Source of the DNA: Trachythela sp. YZ-2020
Lineage: Eukaryota > Cnidaria > Anthozoa > Malacalcyonacea > Clavulariidae
Reading direction: 5' to 3'
Assembly: GCA_016169945.1 (NCBI GenBank)
Contig: JADLSH010000127.1
Coordinates: 1,738,501 to 1,802,500, forward strand
Length of the DNA: 64,000 nt
The notes under the pieces are model-generated. The model saw only the letters and a list, made by a program, of their open reading frames with translations, did no database searches and was not told where the DNA came from. A program made the position numbers and the translations under genes. Below, one piece after another: positions 21,501 through 36,500 of the stretch; position 1 is the stretch's first letter; each line of letters starts with the position of its first letter.

Positions 21501-24500
21501 TGGCCATTTTCGGCCACTTTTTCAAAAACTCAAAAAATGGTCGAAAATGGCTAAAAAGTAAAGGCTAACCCCTTAACATTTTTTTCGACGAAAAGTTAAG
21601 GCTAACCCCTTTACTTTTTGGCCATTTTCGGCCACTTTTTCAAAAACTCGAAAAATGGTCGAAAATGGCTAAAAAGTAAAGGCTAACCCCTTAACATTTT
21701 TTTCGACGAAAAGTTAAGGCTAACCCCTTTACTTTTTGGCCATTTTCGGCCACTTTTTCAAAAACTCAAAAAATGGCTGAAAATGGCTAAAAAGTAAAGG
21801 CTAACCCCTTAACATTTTTTCGACGAAAAGTTAAGGCTAACCCCTTTACTTTTTGGCCATTTTCGGCCACTTTTTCAAAAACTCAAAAAATGGCTGAAAA
21901 TGGCTAAAAAGTAAAGGCTAACCCCTTAACATTTTTCGACGAAAGTTAAGGCTAACCTTTACTTTTGGCCATTTTCGGCCACTTTTTCAAAAACTCAAAA
22001 AATGGCTGAAAATGGCTAAAAAGTAAAGGCTAACCCCTTAACATTTTTCGACGAAAAGTTAAGGCTAACCCCTTTACTTTTTGGCCATTTTCGGCCACTT
22101 TTCAAAAACTCAAAAATGGCTGAAAATGGCTAAAAAGTAAAGGCTAACTTAACATTTTTTCGACGAAAAGTTAAGGCTAACCCCTTTACTTTTTGGCCAT
22201 TTTCGGCCACTTTTTCAAAAACTCAAAATGCGGCTGAAAATGGCTAAAAAGTAAAGGCTAACCCCTTAACATTTTTCGACGAAAAGTTAAGGCTAACTTT
22301 ACTTTTGGCCATTTTCGGCCACTTTTTCAAAAACTCAAAAATGGCTGAAAATGGCTAAAAAGTAAAGGCGTTAGCCTTCACATTTTTTCGACGAAAAGTT
22401 AAGGCTAACCCCTTTACTTTTTGGCCATTTTCGGCCACTTTTTCAAAAACTCAAAAATGGCTGAAAATGGCTAAAAGTAAAGGCTAACCCCTTAATAATT
22501 TTTCCACGAAAAGTTAGGGCTAACCCCTTTACTTTTTGGCCATTTTCGCCCACTTTTTCAAAAACTCAAAAAATCGCCGAAAATGGCTAAAAGTAAAGGC
22601 TAACCCCTTAATCTTTTTTCGACGAAATGTTAAGGCTAACCCTTTACTTTTGGCCATTTTCGGCCACTTTTTCAAAAACTCAAAAATGGCTGAAAATGGC
22701 TAAAAAGTAAAGGCTAACCCCTTAACATTTTTCGACGAAAAGTTAAGGCTAACCCCTTTACTTTTGGCCATTTTCGGCCACTTTTTCAAAAACTCAAAAA
22801 TGGCTGAAAATGGCTAAAAAGTAAAGGCTAACCCCTTAACATTTTTTCGACGAAAAGTTAAGGCTAACCCCTTTACTTTTGGCCATTTTCGGCCACTTTT
22901 CAAAAACTCAAAAATGGCTGAAAATGGCTAAAAAGTAAAGGCTAACCCCTTAACATTTTTCGACGAAAAGTTAAGGCTAACCCCTTTACTTTTTGGCCAT
23001 TTTCGGCCACTTTTTCAAAAACTCGAAAAATGGCTGAAAATGGCTAAAAAGTACAGGCTAACCCTTAACATTTTTTCGACGAAAAGTTAAGGCTAACCCC
23101 TTTACTTTTTGGCCATTTTCGGCCACTTTTTCAAAAACTCGAAAAATGGTCGAAAATGGCTAAAAAGTAAAGGCTAACCCCTTAACATTTTTTTCGACGA
23201 AAAGTTAAGGCTAACCCTTTACTTTGTGGCCATTTTCGGCCACTTTTCAAAAACTCAAAAAATGACTGAAAATGGCTAAAAGTAAAGGCTAACCCTTAAC
23301 ATTTTTCGACAAAAGTTAAACTAACCTTTACTTTTGGCCATTTTCGGCCACTTTTTCAAAAACTCAAAATGGCTGAAAATGGCTAAAAGTAAAGGCTAAC
23401 CCCTTAACATTTTTCGACGAAAAGTTAAGGCTAACCCTTACTTATTGGCCATTTTCGGCCACTTTTTCAAAAACTCAAAAAATGGCTGAAAATGGCTAAA
23501 AAGTAAAGGCTAACCCCTTAACATTTTTTCGACGAAAAGTTAAGGCTAACCCCTTTACTTTTTGGCCATTTTCGGCCACTTTTTCAAAAACTCAAAAAAT
23601 GGCTGAAAATGGCTAAAAAGTAAAGGCTAACCCCTTAACATTTTTTCGACGAAAAGTTAAGGCTAACCCCTTTACTTTTTGGCCATTTTCGGCCACTTTT
23701 TCAAAAACTCAAAAAATGGCTGAAAATGGCTAAAAAGTAAAGGCTAACCCCTTAACATTTTTTCGACGAAAAGTTAAGGCTAACCCCTTTACTTTTGGCC
23801 ATTTTCGGCCACTTTTTCAAAAACTCAAAAAATGGCTGAAAATGGCTAAAAAGTAAAGGCTAACCCCTTAACATTTTTTCGACGAAAAGTTAAGGCTAAC
23901 CCCTTTACTTTTTGGCCATTTTCGGCCACTTTTTCAAAAACTCAAAAAATGGTCGAAAATGGCTAAAAAGTAAAGGCTAACCCCTTAACATTTTTTCGAC
24001 GAAAAGTTAAGGCTAACCCCTTTACTTTTGGCCATTTTCGGCCACTTTCAAAAACTCAAAAATGGTCGAAAATGGCTAAAAAGTAAAGGCTAACCCCTTA
24101 ACATTTTTTTCGACGAAAAGTTAAGGCTAACCCCTTTACTTTTTGGCCATTTTCGGCCACTTTTTCAAAAACTCAAAAATGGCTGAAAATGGCTAAAAAG
24201 TAAAGGCTAACCCCTTAACATTTTTCGACGAAAAGTTAAGGCTAACCCCTTTACTTTTGGCCATTTTCGGCCACTTTTTCAAAAACTCAAAAATGGCTGA
24301 AAATGGCTAAAAGTAAAGGCTAACCCTTAACATTTTTCGACGAAAAGTTAAGGCTAACCCCTTTACTTTTGGCCATTTTCGGCCACTTTTTCAAAAACTC
24401 AAAAAATGGCTGAAAATGGCTAAAAGTAAAGGCTAACCCCTTAACATTTTTTCGACGAAAAGTTAAGGCTAACCCCTTTACTTTTGGCCATTTTCGGCCA

Positions 24501-27500
24501 CTTTTCAAAAACTCAAAAATGGCTGAAAATGGCTAAAAAGTAAAGGCTAACCCCTAACATTTTTCGACGAAAAGTTAAGGCTAACCTTTACTTTTGGCCA
24601 TTTTCCACTTTTTCAAAAACTCAAAAATGGTCGAAAATGGCTAAAAAGTAAAGGCTAACCCCTAACATTTTTCGACGAAAAGTCAAGGCTAACCCCTTTA
24701 CTTTTTGGCCATTTTCGGCCACTTTTTCAAAAACTCGAAAAATGGTCGAAAATGGCTAAAAAGTAAAGGCTAACCCCCTTAACATTTTTTTCGACGAAAA
24801 GTTAAGGCTAACCCCTTTACTTTTTGGCCATTTTCGGCCACTTTTTCAAAAACTCAAAAAATGGCTGAAAATGGCTAAAAAGTAAAGGCTAACCCCTTAA
24901 CATTTTTCGACGAAAAGTTAAGGCTAACCCCTTTACTTTTTGGCCATTTTCGGCCACTTTTTCAAAAACTCAAAAAATGGCTGAAAATGGCTAAAAAGTA
25001 AAGGCTAACCCCTTAACATTTTTTCGACGAAAAGTTAAGGCTAACCCCTTTACTTTTTGGCCATTTTCGGCCACTTTTCAAAAACTCAAAAAATGGCTGA
25101 AAATGGCTAAAAAGTAAAGGCTAACCCCTTAACATTTTTTCGACGAAAAGTTAAGGCTAACCTTTACTTTTGGCCATTTTCGGCCACTTTTTCAAAAACT
25201 CGAAAAATGGTCGAAAATGGCTAAAAAGTAAAGGCTAACCCCTTAACATTTTTTTCGACGAAAAGTTAAGGCTAACCCCTTTACTTTTTGGCCACTTTTT
25301 CAAAAACTCGAAAAATGGCTGAAAATGGCTAAAAAGTACAGGCTAACCCCTTAACATTTTTTCGACGAAAAGTTAAGGCTAACCCCTTTACTTTTTGGCC
25401 ATTTTCGGCCACTTTTTCAAAAACTCAAAAAATGGCTGAAAATGGCTAAAAAGTAAAGGCTAACTTAACATTTTTCGACGAAAAGTCAAGGCTAACCCCT
25501 TTTCTTTTGGGGATTTTTCTGCCACTTTTTCAAAAACTCGAAAAATGGTCGAAAATGGCTAAAAAGTAAAGGCTAACCCCTTAACATTTTTTCGACGAAA
25601 AGTTAAGGCTAACCCCTTTACTTTTGGCCATTTTCGGCCACTTTTTCAAAAACTCAAAAATGGCTGAAAATGGCTAAAAAGTAAGGCTAACCCCTTAACA
25701 TTTTTCGACGAAAAGTTAAGGCTAACCCTTTACTTTTGGCCATTTTCGGCCACTTTTTCAAAAACTCAAAAAATGGCTGAAAATGGCTAAAAAGTAAAGG
25801 CTAAAACATTTTTTCGACGAAAAGTTAAAATAACCCCTTTACTTTTGGCCATTTTCGGCCACTTTTTCAAAAACTCAAAAAATGGCTGAAAATGGCTAAA
25901 AAGTAAAGGCTAACCCCTTAACATTTTTTCGACGAAAAGTTAAGGCTAACCCCTTTACTTTTGGCCACTTTTTCAAAAACTCAAAAATGGCTGAAAATGG
26001 CTAAAAAGTAAAGGCTAACCCTTAACATTTTTCGACGAAAAGTTAAGGCTAACCCCTTTACTTTTTGGCCATTTTCGGCCACTTTTCTAAAACACAAAAT
26101 GGCTGAAAATGGCTAAAAAGTAAAGGCTAACCCCTTAACATTTTTTCGACGAAAAGTTAAGGCTAACCTCTTTACTTTTTGGCCATTTTCGGCCACTTTT
26201 TCAAAAACTCGAAAAATGGTCGAAAATGGCTAAAAAGTAAAGGCTAACCCCTTAACATTTTTTTCGACGAAAAGTTAAGGCTAACCCCTTTACTTTTTGG
26301 CCATTTTCGGCCACTTTTTCAAAAACTCAAAAATGGCTGAAAATGGCTAAAAGTAGAGGCTAACCCCTTAACATTTTCTCGACGAAAAGTTAAGGCTAAC
26401 CCCTTTACTTTTTGGCCATTTTCGGCCACTCTTTCAAAACTCAAAAAATGGCTGAAAATGGCTAAAAGTAAAGGCTAACCCTTAACATTTTTTTCGACGA
26501 AAAGTTAAGGCTAACCCCTTTACTTTTTGGCCATTTTCGGCCACTTTTCAAAAACTCAAAAATGGCTGAAAATGGCTAAAAAGTAAAGGCTAACCCCTTA
26601 ACATTTTTCGACGAAAAGTTAAGGCTAACCCCTTACTTTTTGGCCATTTTCCCACTTTTCAAAAACTCAAAAATGGCTGAAAATGGCTAAAAAGTAAAGG
26701 CTAACCCCTTAACATTTTTTCGACGAAAAGTTAAGGCTAACCCCTTTACTTTTTGGCCATTTTCAGCCACTTTTTCAAAAACTCAAAAAATGGCCGAAAA
26801 TGGCTAAAAAGTAAAGGCTAACCCCTTAACATTTTTTCGACGAAAAGTTAAGGCTAACCCCTTTACTTTTTGGCCATTTTCGCCACTTTTTCAAAAACTC
26901 AAAAATGGCTGAAAATGGCTAAAAAGTAAAGGCTAACCCCTTAACATTTTTCGACGAAAAGTTAAGGCTAACCCTTTACTTTTTGGCCATTTTCGACCAC
27001 TTTTTCAAAAACTCAAAAATGACTGAAAATGGCTAAAAAGTAAAGGCTAACCCCTTAACATTTTTTCGACGAAAATTAAAGGCTAACCCCTTTACTTTTG
27101 GCCATTTTCAGCCACTTTTTCAAAAACTCAAAAATGGCTGAAAATGGCTAAAAAGTAAAGGCTAACCCTCAACATTTTTTCGACGAAAAGTTAAGGCTAA
27201 CCCCTTTACTTTTGGCCATTTTCGGCCACTTTTTCAAAACTCAAAAATGGCTGAAAATGGCTAAAAAGTAAAGGCTAACCCCTTAACATTTTTTCGACGA
27301 AAAGTTAAGGCTAACCCCTTTACTTTTGGCCATTTTCGGCTCACTTTTTAAAAATGGCTGAAAATGGCTAAAAGTAAAGGCTAACCCCTTAACATTTTTC
27401 GACGAAAAGTTAAGGCTAACCCTTTACTTTTGGCCATTTTCGGCCACTTTTTCAAAAACTCGAAAAATGGTCGAAAATGGCTAAAAGTAAAGGCTAACCC

Positions 27501-30500
27501 TTAACATTTTTTCGACGAAAAGTTAAGGCTAACCCCTTACTTTTTGGCCACTTTTTCAAAAACTCAAAAATGGCTGAAAATGGCTAAAAGTAAAGGCTAA
27601 CCCCTTAACATTTTTCGACGAAAAGTTAAGGCTAACCTTTACTTTTGGCCATTTTCGGCCACTTTTTCAAAAACTCAAAATGGTCGAAAATGGCTAAAAA
27701 GTAAAGGCTAACTTAACATTTTTTCGACGAAAAGTTAAAATAACCCCTTTACTTTTGGCCATTTTCGGCCACTTTCAAAAACTCAAAAATGGCTGAAAAT
27801 GGCTAAAAGTAAAGGCTAACCCCTAACATTTTTCGACGAAAAGTTAAGGCTAACCCCTTTACTTTTGGCCATTTTCGGCCACTTTTCAAAAACTCAAAAA
27901 TGGTCGAAAATGGCTAAAAAGTAAAGGCTAACCTTAACATTTTTTCGACGAAAAGTTAAGGCTAACCCTTTACTTTTGGCCATTTTCGGCCACTTTTTCA
28001 AAACTCAAAATGGTCGAAAATGGCTAAAAAGTAAAGGCTAACCCCTTAACATTTTTTCGACGAAAAGTTAAAGCTAACCTTTACTTTTGGCCATTTTCGG
28101 CCACTTTTTCAAAAACTCAAAAATGACTGAAAATGGCTAAAAGTAAAGGCTAACCCCTTAACATTTTTCGACAAAAGTTAAGGCTAACCCCTTTACTTTT
28201 GGCCATTTTCGGCCACTTTTTCAAAATCTCAAAAAATGGCTCAAAATGGCTAAAAAGTAAAGGCTAACCCCTTAACATTTTTCGACGAAAGTTAAGGCTA
28301 ACCCCTTTACTTTTGGCCATTTCACCACTTTTCAAAAACTCGAAAAATGGTCGAAAATGGCTAAAAAGTAAAGGCTAACCCCTTAACATTTTTTCGACGA
28401 AAAGTTAAGGCTAACCCCTTTACTTTTTGGCCATTTTCGGCCACTTTTTCAAAAACTCAAAAATGGCTGAAAATGGCTAAAAAGTAAAGGCTAACCCCTT
28501 AACATTATTTCGACGAAAAGTTAAGGCTAACTTTACTTTTGGCCATTTTCGGCCACTTTCAAAAACTCAAAAATGGCTGAAAATGGCTAAAAAGTAAAGG
28601 CTAACCCCTTAAAATTTTTCGACGAAAAGTTAAGGCTAACCCCTTTACTTTTTGGCCATTTTCGGCCACTTTTTCAAAAACTCAAAAAATGGCTGAAAAT
28701 GGCTAAAAAGTAAAGGCTAGCCTTAACATTTTTCGACGAAAAGTTAAGGCTAACCCCTTTACTTTTGGCCATTTTCGGCCACTTTTCAAAAACTCAAAAA
28801 TGGCTGAAAATGGCTAAAAAGTAAAGGCTAACCCCTTAACATTTTTTCGACGAAAAGTTAAGGCTAACCTTTACTTTTGGCCATTTTCGGCCACTTTTTC
28901 AAAAACTCAAAATGGCTGAAAATGGCTAAAAAGTAAAGGCTAACCCTAACATTTTTTCGACGAAAGTTAAAGGCTAACCCTTTACTTTTTGGCCATTTTC
29001 GGCCACTTTTTCAAAAACTCAAAAATGGCTGAAAATGGCTAAAAAGTAAAGGCTAACCCTTAACATTTTTCGACGAAAAGTTAAGGCTAACCCCTTTACT
29101 TTTGGCCATTTTCCGCCACTTTTTCAAAAACTCAAAAAATGGCTGAAAATGGCTAAAAAGTAAAGGCTAACCCCTTAACATTTTTTCGACGAAAAGTTAA
29201 GGCTAACCCCTTTACTTTTTGGCCATTTTCGGCCACTTTTTCAAAACTCAAAAATGGCGAAAATGGCTAAAAGTAAAGGCTAACCTTAACATTTTTTCGA
29301 CGAAAAGTTAAGGCTAACCCTTACTTTTTGGCCATTTTCGGCCACTTTTTCAAAACTCAAAAATGGCTGAAAATGGCTAAAAAGTAAAGGCTAACCTTAA
29401 CATTTTTTCGACGAAAAGTTAAGGCTAACCTTTACTTTTTGGCCATTTTCGGCCACTTTTTCAAAAACTCAAAAAATGGCTGAAAATGGCCAAAAGTTAA
29501 GGCTAACCCCTTAACATTTTTTCGACGAAAAGTTAAGGCTAACCCTTTACTTTTGGCCATTTTCGGCCACTTTTTCAAAAACTCAAAAATTGGCCGAAAA
29601 TGGCTAAAAAGTAAAGGCCAACCCCTTAACATTTTTTCGACGAAAAGTTAAGGCTAACCCCTTTACTTATTGGCCATTTTCGGCCACTTTCAAAAACTCA
29701 AAAAATGGCTGAAAATGGCTAAAAAGTAAAGGCTAACCCCTTAACATTTTTTCGACGAAAAGTTAAGGCTAACCCCTTTACTTTTTGGCCATTTTCGGCC
29801 ACTTTTTCAAAAACTCAAAAAATGGCTGAAAATGGCTATAAAGTACAGGCTAACCCCTTGACATTTTGTCGACGAAAAGTTAAGGCTAACCCTTTACTTT
29901 TGGCCATTTTCGGCCACTTTTTCAAAAACTCAAAAATGGCTGAAAATGGCTAAAAGTAAAGGCTAACCCCTTAACATTTTTTCGACGAAAAGTTAAGGCT
30001 AACCCTTTACTTTTTGGCCATTTTCGGCCACTTTTTCAAAAACTCAAAAATGGCTGAAAATGGCTATAAAGTGAAGGCTAACCCCTTAACATTTTTTCGA
30101 CGAAAAGTTAAGGCTAACCCCTTTACTTTTTGGCCATTTTCGGCCACTTTTTCAAAAACTCAAAAAATGGTCGAAAATGGCTAAAAGTAAAGGCTAACCT
30201 TGACATTTTTTCGACGAAAAGTTAAGGCTAACCCCTTTACTTATTGGCCATTTTCCGCCACTTTTTCAAAAACTCAAAAAATGGCTGAAAATGGCTAAAA
30301 AGTAAAGGCTAACCCCTTAACATTTTTTCGACGAAAAGTCTTTACTTTTTGGCCATTTTAGGCCACTTTTTCAAAAACTCAAAAAATGGCCAAAAATGGC
30401 TAAAAAGTAAAGGCTAACCCCTTGACATTTTTTCGACGAAAAGTTAAGGCTAACCCCTTTACTTTTTGGCCATTTTCGGCCACTTTTTCAAAAACTCAAA

Positions 30501-33500
30501 AAATGGCTGAAAATGGCTAAAAAGTAAAGGCTAACCCTTAACATTTTTTCGACGAAAAGTTAAGGCTAACCCCTTTACTTTTTGGCCATTTTCGGCCACT
30601 TTTTCAAAAACTCAAAAAATGGCTGAAAATGGCTAAACATTTTTTCGACGAAAAGTTAAGGCTAACCCCTTTACTTTTTGGCCATTTTCGTCCACTTTTT
30701 CAAAAACTCAAAAATGGCTGAAAATGGCTAAAAGTAGAGGCTAACCCCTTAACATTTTTTCGACGAAAAGTTAAGGCTAACCCCTTTACTTTTTGGCCAC
30801 TTTTTCAAAAACTCGAAAAATGGCTGAAAATGGCTAAAAGTAAAGGCTAACCCTTAACATTTTTCGACGAAAAGTTAAGGCTAACCCTTTACTTTTGGCC
30901 ATTTTCGGCCACTTTTTCAAAAACTAAAAATGGGCGTAAATGGGCTAAAAGTAAAGGCTAACCCCTTAACATTTTTTCGACGAAAAGTTAAGGCTAACCT
31001 TTACTTTTTGGCCATTTTCGGCCACTTTTTCAAAAACTCAAAAATGGCCGAAAATGGCTAAAAGTAAAGGCTAACCCTTAACATTTTTCGACGAAAAGTT
31101 AAGGCTAACCCCTTTACTTTTTGGCCATTTTCGGCCACTTTTTCAAAAACTCAAAAATGGCTGAAAATGGCTAAAAGTAAAGGCTAACCCTTAACATTTT
31201 TTCGACAAAAGTTAAGGCTAACCCTTTACTTTTTGGCCATTTTCAGCCACTTTTTCCAAACTCAATAAATGGCCGAAAATGGCTAAAAAGTAAAGGCTAA
31301 CCCTTAACATTTTTCGACGAAAAGTTAAGGCTAACCCTTTACTTTTGCCCATTTTTGGCCACTTTTTCAAAAACTCGAAAAATGGCTGAAAATGGCTAAA
31401 AAGTAAAGGCTAACCCCTTAACATTTTTTCGACGAAAAGTTAAGGCTAACCCCTTTACTTTTTGGCCATTTTCGGCCACTTTTTCAAAAACTCAAAAAAT
31501 GGCTGAAAATGGCTAAAAAGTAAAGGCTAACCCCTTAACATTTTTTCGACGAAAAGTTAAGGCTAACCCCTTTACTTTTTGGCCATTTTCGGCCACTTTT
31601 TCAAAAACTCGAAAAATGGTCGAAAATGGCTAAAAAGTAAAGGCTAACCCCTTAACATTTTTTTCGACGAAAAGTTAAGGCTAACCCCTTTACTTTTTGG
31701 CCATTTTCGGCCACTTTTTCAAAAACTCAAAAAATGACTGAAAATGGCTAAAAAGTAAAGGCTAACCCCTTAACATTTTTTCGACAAAAAGTTAAGGCTA
31801 ACCCCTTTACTTTTTGGCCATTTTCGGCTACTTTTTCAAAAACTCAAAAAATGGCTGAAAATGGCTAAAAAGTAAAGGCTAACCCCTTAACATTTTTTCG
31901 ACGAAAAGTTAAGGCTAACCCCTTTACTTTTTGGCTATTTTCGGCCACTTTTTCAAAAACTCAAAATGGCTGAAAATGGCTAAAAGTAAAGGCTAACCCC
32001 TTAACATTTTTTCGACAAAAGTTAAGGCTAACCCTTTACTTTTGGCCATTTTCGGCCACTTTTTCAAAAACTCAAAAATGGCTGAAAATGGCTAAAAAGT
32101 AAAGGCTAACCCTTAACATTTTTTCGACGAAAAGTTAAGGCTAACCCTTTACTTTTTGGCCATTTTCGGCCACTTTTTCAAAAACTCAAAAATGGCTGAA
32201 AATGGCTAAAAGTAAAGGCTAACCCCTTAACATTTTTTCGACGAAAAGTTAAGGCTAACCCCTTTACTTTTGGCCATTTTCGGCCACTTTTTCAAAAACT
32301 CAAAAATGGCTGAAAATGGCTAAAAAGTAAAGGCTAACCCCTTAACATTTTTTCGACGAAAAGTTAAGGCTAACCCCTTTACTTTTTGGCCATTTTCGGC
32401 CACTTTTTCAAAAACTCAAAAAATGGCTGAAAATGGCTAAAAAGTAAAGGCTAACCCCTTAACATTTTTTCGACGAAAAGTTAAGGCTAACCCTTTACTT
32501 TTGGCCATTTTCGGCCACTTTTTCAAAACTCAAAAAATGACTGAAAATGGCTAAAAAGTAAAGGCTAACCCTTAACATTTTTCGACGAAAAGTTAAGGCT
32601 AACCCTTTACTTTTTGGCCATTTTCGGCCACTTTTTCAAAAACTCAAAAAATGACTGAAAATGGCTAAAAAGTAAAGGCTAACCCCTTAACATTTTTTCG
32701 ACGAAAAGTTAAGGCTAACCCCTTTACTTTTTGGCCACTTTTTCAAAAACTCGAAAAATGGCTGAAAATGGCTAAAAAGTAAAGGCTAACCCCTTAACAT
32801 TTTTTCGACGAAAAGTTAAGGCTAACCCCTTTACTTTTTGGCCATTTTCGGCCACTTTTTCAAAAACTCGAAAAATGGTCGAAAATGGCTAAAAAGTAAA
32901 GGCTAACCCTTAACATTTTTTTCGACGAAAAGTTAAGGCTAACCCCTTTACTTTTTGGCCATTTTCGGCCACTTTTTCAAAAACTCAAAAAATGACTGAA
33001 AATGGCTAAAAAGTAAAGGCTAACCCCTTAACATTTTTTCGACAAAAAGTTAAGGCTAACCCCTTTACTTTTTGGCCATTTTCGGCCACTTTTTCAAAAA
33101 CTCAAAAAATGGCTGAAAATGGCTAAAAAGTAAAGGCTAACCCCTTAACATTTTTTCGACGAAAAGTTAAGGCTAACCCCTTTACTTTTTGGTCATTTTC
33201 AGCCATTTTTTCAAAAACTCAAAAAGTGGCCGAAAATGGCTAAAAAGTAAAGGCTAACCCCTTAACATTTTTTTCGACGAAAAGTTAAGGCTAACCCCTT
33301 TACTTTTTGGCCACTTTTTCAAAAACTCGAAAAATGGCTGAAAATGGCTAAAAAGTACAGGCTAACCCCTTAACATTTTTTCGACGAAAAGTCAAGGCTA
33401 ACCCCTTTACTTTTTGGCCATTTTCGGCCACTTTTTCAAAAACTCGAAAAATGGTCGAAAATGGCTAAAAAGTAAAGGCTAACCCTTAACATTTTTTCGA

Positions 33501-36500
33501 CGAAAAGTTAAGGCTAACCCTTTACTTTTTGGCCATTTTCGGCCACTTTTTCAAAAACTGAAAAAGTGGCCGAAAATGGCCAAAAAGTAAAGGCTAACCC
33601 TTAACATTTTTTCGACAAAAAGTTAAGGCTAACCCCTTTACTTTTTGGCCATTTTCGGCCACTTTTTCAAAAACTCAAAAATGGCTGAAAATGGCTAAAA
33701 AGTAAAGGCTAACCCCTTAACATTTTTTCGACGAAAAGTTAAGGTTAACCCCTTTACTTTTTGGCCATTTTCGGCCACTTTTTCAAAAACTCAAAAAATG
33801 GCTGAAAATGGCTAAAAAGTAAAGGCTAACCCTTAACATTTTTTCGACGAAAAGTTAAGGCTAACCCCTTTACTTTTTGGCCATTTTCGGCCACTTTTTC
33901 AAAAACTCAAAAAATGGCTGAAAATGGCTAAAAAGTAAAGGCTAACCCCTTAACATTTTTTCGACGAAAAGTTAAGGCTAACCCCTTTACTTTTTGGCCA
34001 TTTTCGGCCACTTTTTCAAAAACTCAAAAAATGGCTGAAAATGGCTAAAAAGTAAAGGCTAACCCCTTAACATTTTTTCGACGAAAAGTTAAGGCTAACC
34101 CCTTTACTTTTTGGCCATTTTCGGCCACTTTTTCAAAAACTCAAAAAATGGTCGAAAATGGCTAAAAAGTAAAGGCTAACCCCCTTAACATTTTTTTCGA
34201 CGAAAAGTTAAGGTTAACCCTTTACTTTTTGGCCATTTTCGGCCACTTTTTCAAAAACTCAAAAATGGCTGAAAATGGCTAAAAGTAGAGGCTAACCCCT
34301 TAACATTTTTCGACGAAAAGTTAAGGCTAACCCCTTTACTTTTTGGCCATTTTCGGCCACTTTTGAAAAACTCAAAAATGGCTGAAAATGGCTAAAAAGT
34401 AAAGGCTAACCCCTTAACATTTTTTCGACGAAAGTTAAGGCTAACCCCTTTACTTTTTGGCCATTTTCGGCCACTTTTTCAAAAACTCAAAAATGGCTGA
34501 AAATGGCTAAAAGTAAAGGCTAACCTTAACATTTTTTCGACGAAAAGTTAAGGCTAACCCCTTTTCTTTTGGCCATTTTCGGCCACTTTTTAAAAAACTC
34601 GAAAAATGGTCGAAAATGGCTAAAAAGTAAAGGCTAACCCCTTAACATTTTTTTCGACGAAAAGTTAAGGCTAACCCATTTACTTTTTGGCCATTTTCGG
34701 CCACTTTTTCAAAAACTCAAAAAATGACTGAAAATGGCTAAAAAGTAAAGGCTAACCCCTTAACATTTTTTCGACGAAAAGTTAAGGCTAACCCCTTTAC
34801 TTTTTGGCCATTTTCGGCCACTTTTTCAAAAACTCAAAAAATGGCTGAAAATGGCTAAAAAGTAAAGGCTAACCCCTTAACATTTTTTCGACGAAAAGTT
34901 AAGGCTAACCCCTTTACTTTTTGGCCATTTTCGGCCACTTTTTCAAAAACTCAAAAAATGGCTGAAAATGGCTAAAAAGTAAAGGCTAACCCTTAACATT
35001 TTTTCGACGAAAAGTTAAGGCTAACCACTTTACTTTTTGGCCATTTTCGGCCACTTTTTCAAAACTCAAAATGGCTGCAAAAGGGCTAAAATGTAACGCC
35101 TAACCCCTTAACATTTATTCGACGAAAAGTTAAGGCTAACCCCTTTACTTTTGGCCATTTTCGGCCACTTTTTCAAAAACTCAAAAATGGCTGAAAATGG
35201 CTAAAAGTAAAGGCTAACCCCTTAACATTTTTCGACGAAAAGTTAAGGCTAACCCTTTACTTTTGGCCATTTTAGGCCACTTTTTCAAAAACTCAAAAAA
35301 TGGCTGAAAATGGCTAAAAAGTAAAGGCTAACCCCTTAACATTTTTTCGACGAAAAGTTAAGGCTAACCCCTTTACTTTTTGGCCATTTTCGGCCACTTT
35401 TCAAAAACTCAAAAAATGGCTGAAAATGGCTAAAAAGTAAAGGCTAACCCCTTAACATTTTTTCGACGAAAAGTTAAGGCTAACCCCTTTACTTTTTGGC
35501 CATTTTCGGCCACTTTTTCAAAAACTCAAAAAATGGCTGAAAATGGCTAAAAAGTAAAGGCTAACCCCTTAACATTATTTCGACGAAAAGTTAAGGCTAA
35601 CCCCTTTACTTTTTGGCCATTTTCGGCCACTTTTTCAAAAACTCAAAAAATGGTCGAAAATGGCTAAAAAGTAAAGGCTAACCCCTTAACATTTTTTCGA
35701 CGAAAAGTTAAGGCTAACCCCTTTACTTTTTGGCCATTTTCGGCCACTTTTTCAAAAACTCAAAAATGGCTGAAAATGGCTAAAAAGTAAAGGCTAACCC
35801 CTTAACATTTTTCGACGAAAAGTTAAGGCTAACCCTTTACTTTTTGGCCATTTTCGGCCACTTTTTCAAAAACTCAAAAAATGGCTGAAAATGGCTAAAA
35901 AGTAAAGGCGTTACCCTTAACATTTTTTCGACGAAAAGTTAAGGCTAGCCCCTTACTTTTTGGCCATTTTCGGCCACTTTTTCAAAAACTCATAAAATGG
36001 CTGAAAATGGCTAAAAGTAAAGGCTAACCCTTAACATTTTTTCGACGAAAAGTTAAGGCTAACCCATTTACTTTTTGGCCATTTTCGACCACTTTTTCAA
36101 AAACTCAAAAAATGGCCGAATATGGCTAAAAAGTAAAGGCTAACCCTTTAACATTTTTTCGACGAAAAGTTAAGGCTAACCCCTTTACTTTTTGGCCATT
36201 TTCGGCCACTTTTTCAAAAACACAAAAAATGGCCGAAAATGGCTAAAAAGTAAAGGCTAACCCTTAACATTTTTTCGACGAAAAGTTAAGGCTAACCCTT
36301 TACTTTTGGCCATTTTCGGCCACTTTTTCAAAAACTCAAAAATGGCTGAAAATGGCTAAAAGTAAAGGCTAACCCCTTAACATTTTTCGACTAAAAGTTA
36401 AGGCTAACCCCTTTACTTTTTGGCCATTTTCGGCCACTTTTTCAAAAACTCAAAAAATGGCTGAAAATGGCTAAAAAGTAAAGGCTAACCCTTAACATTT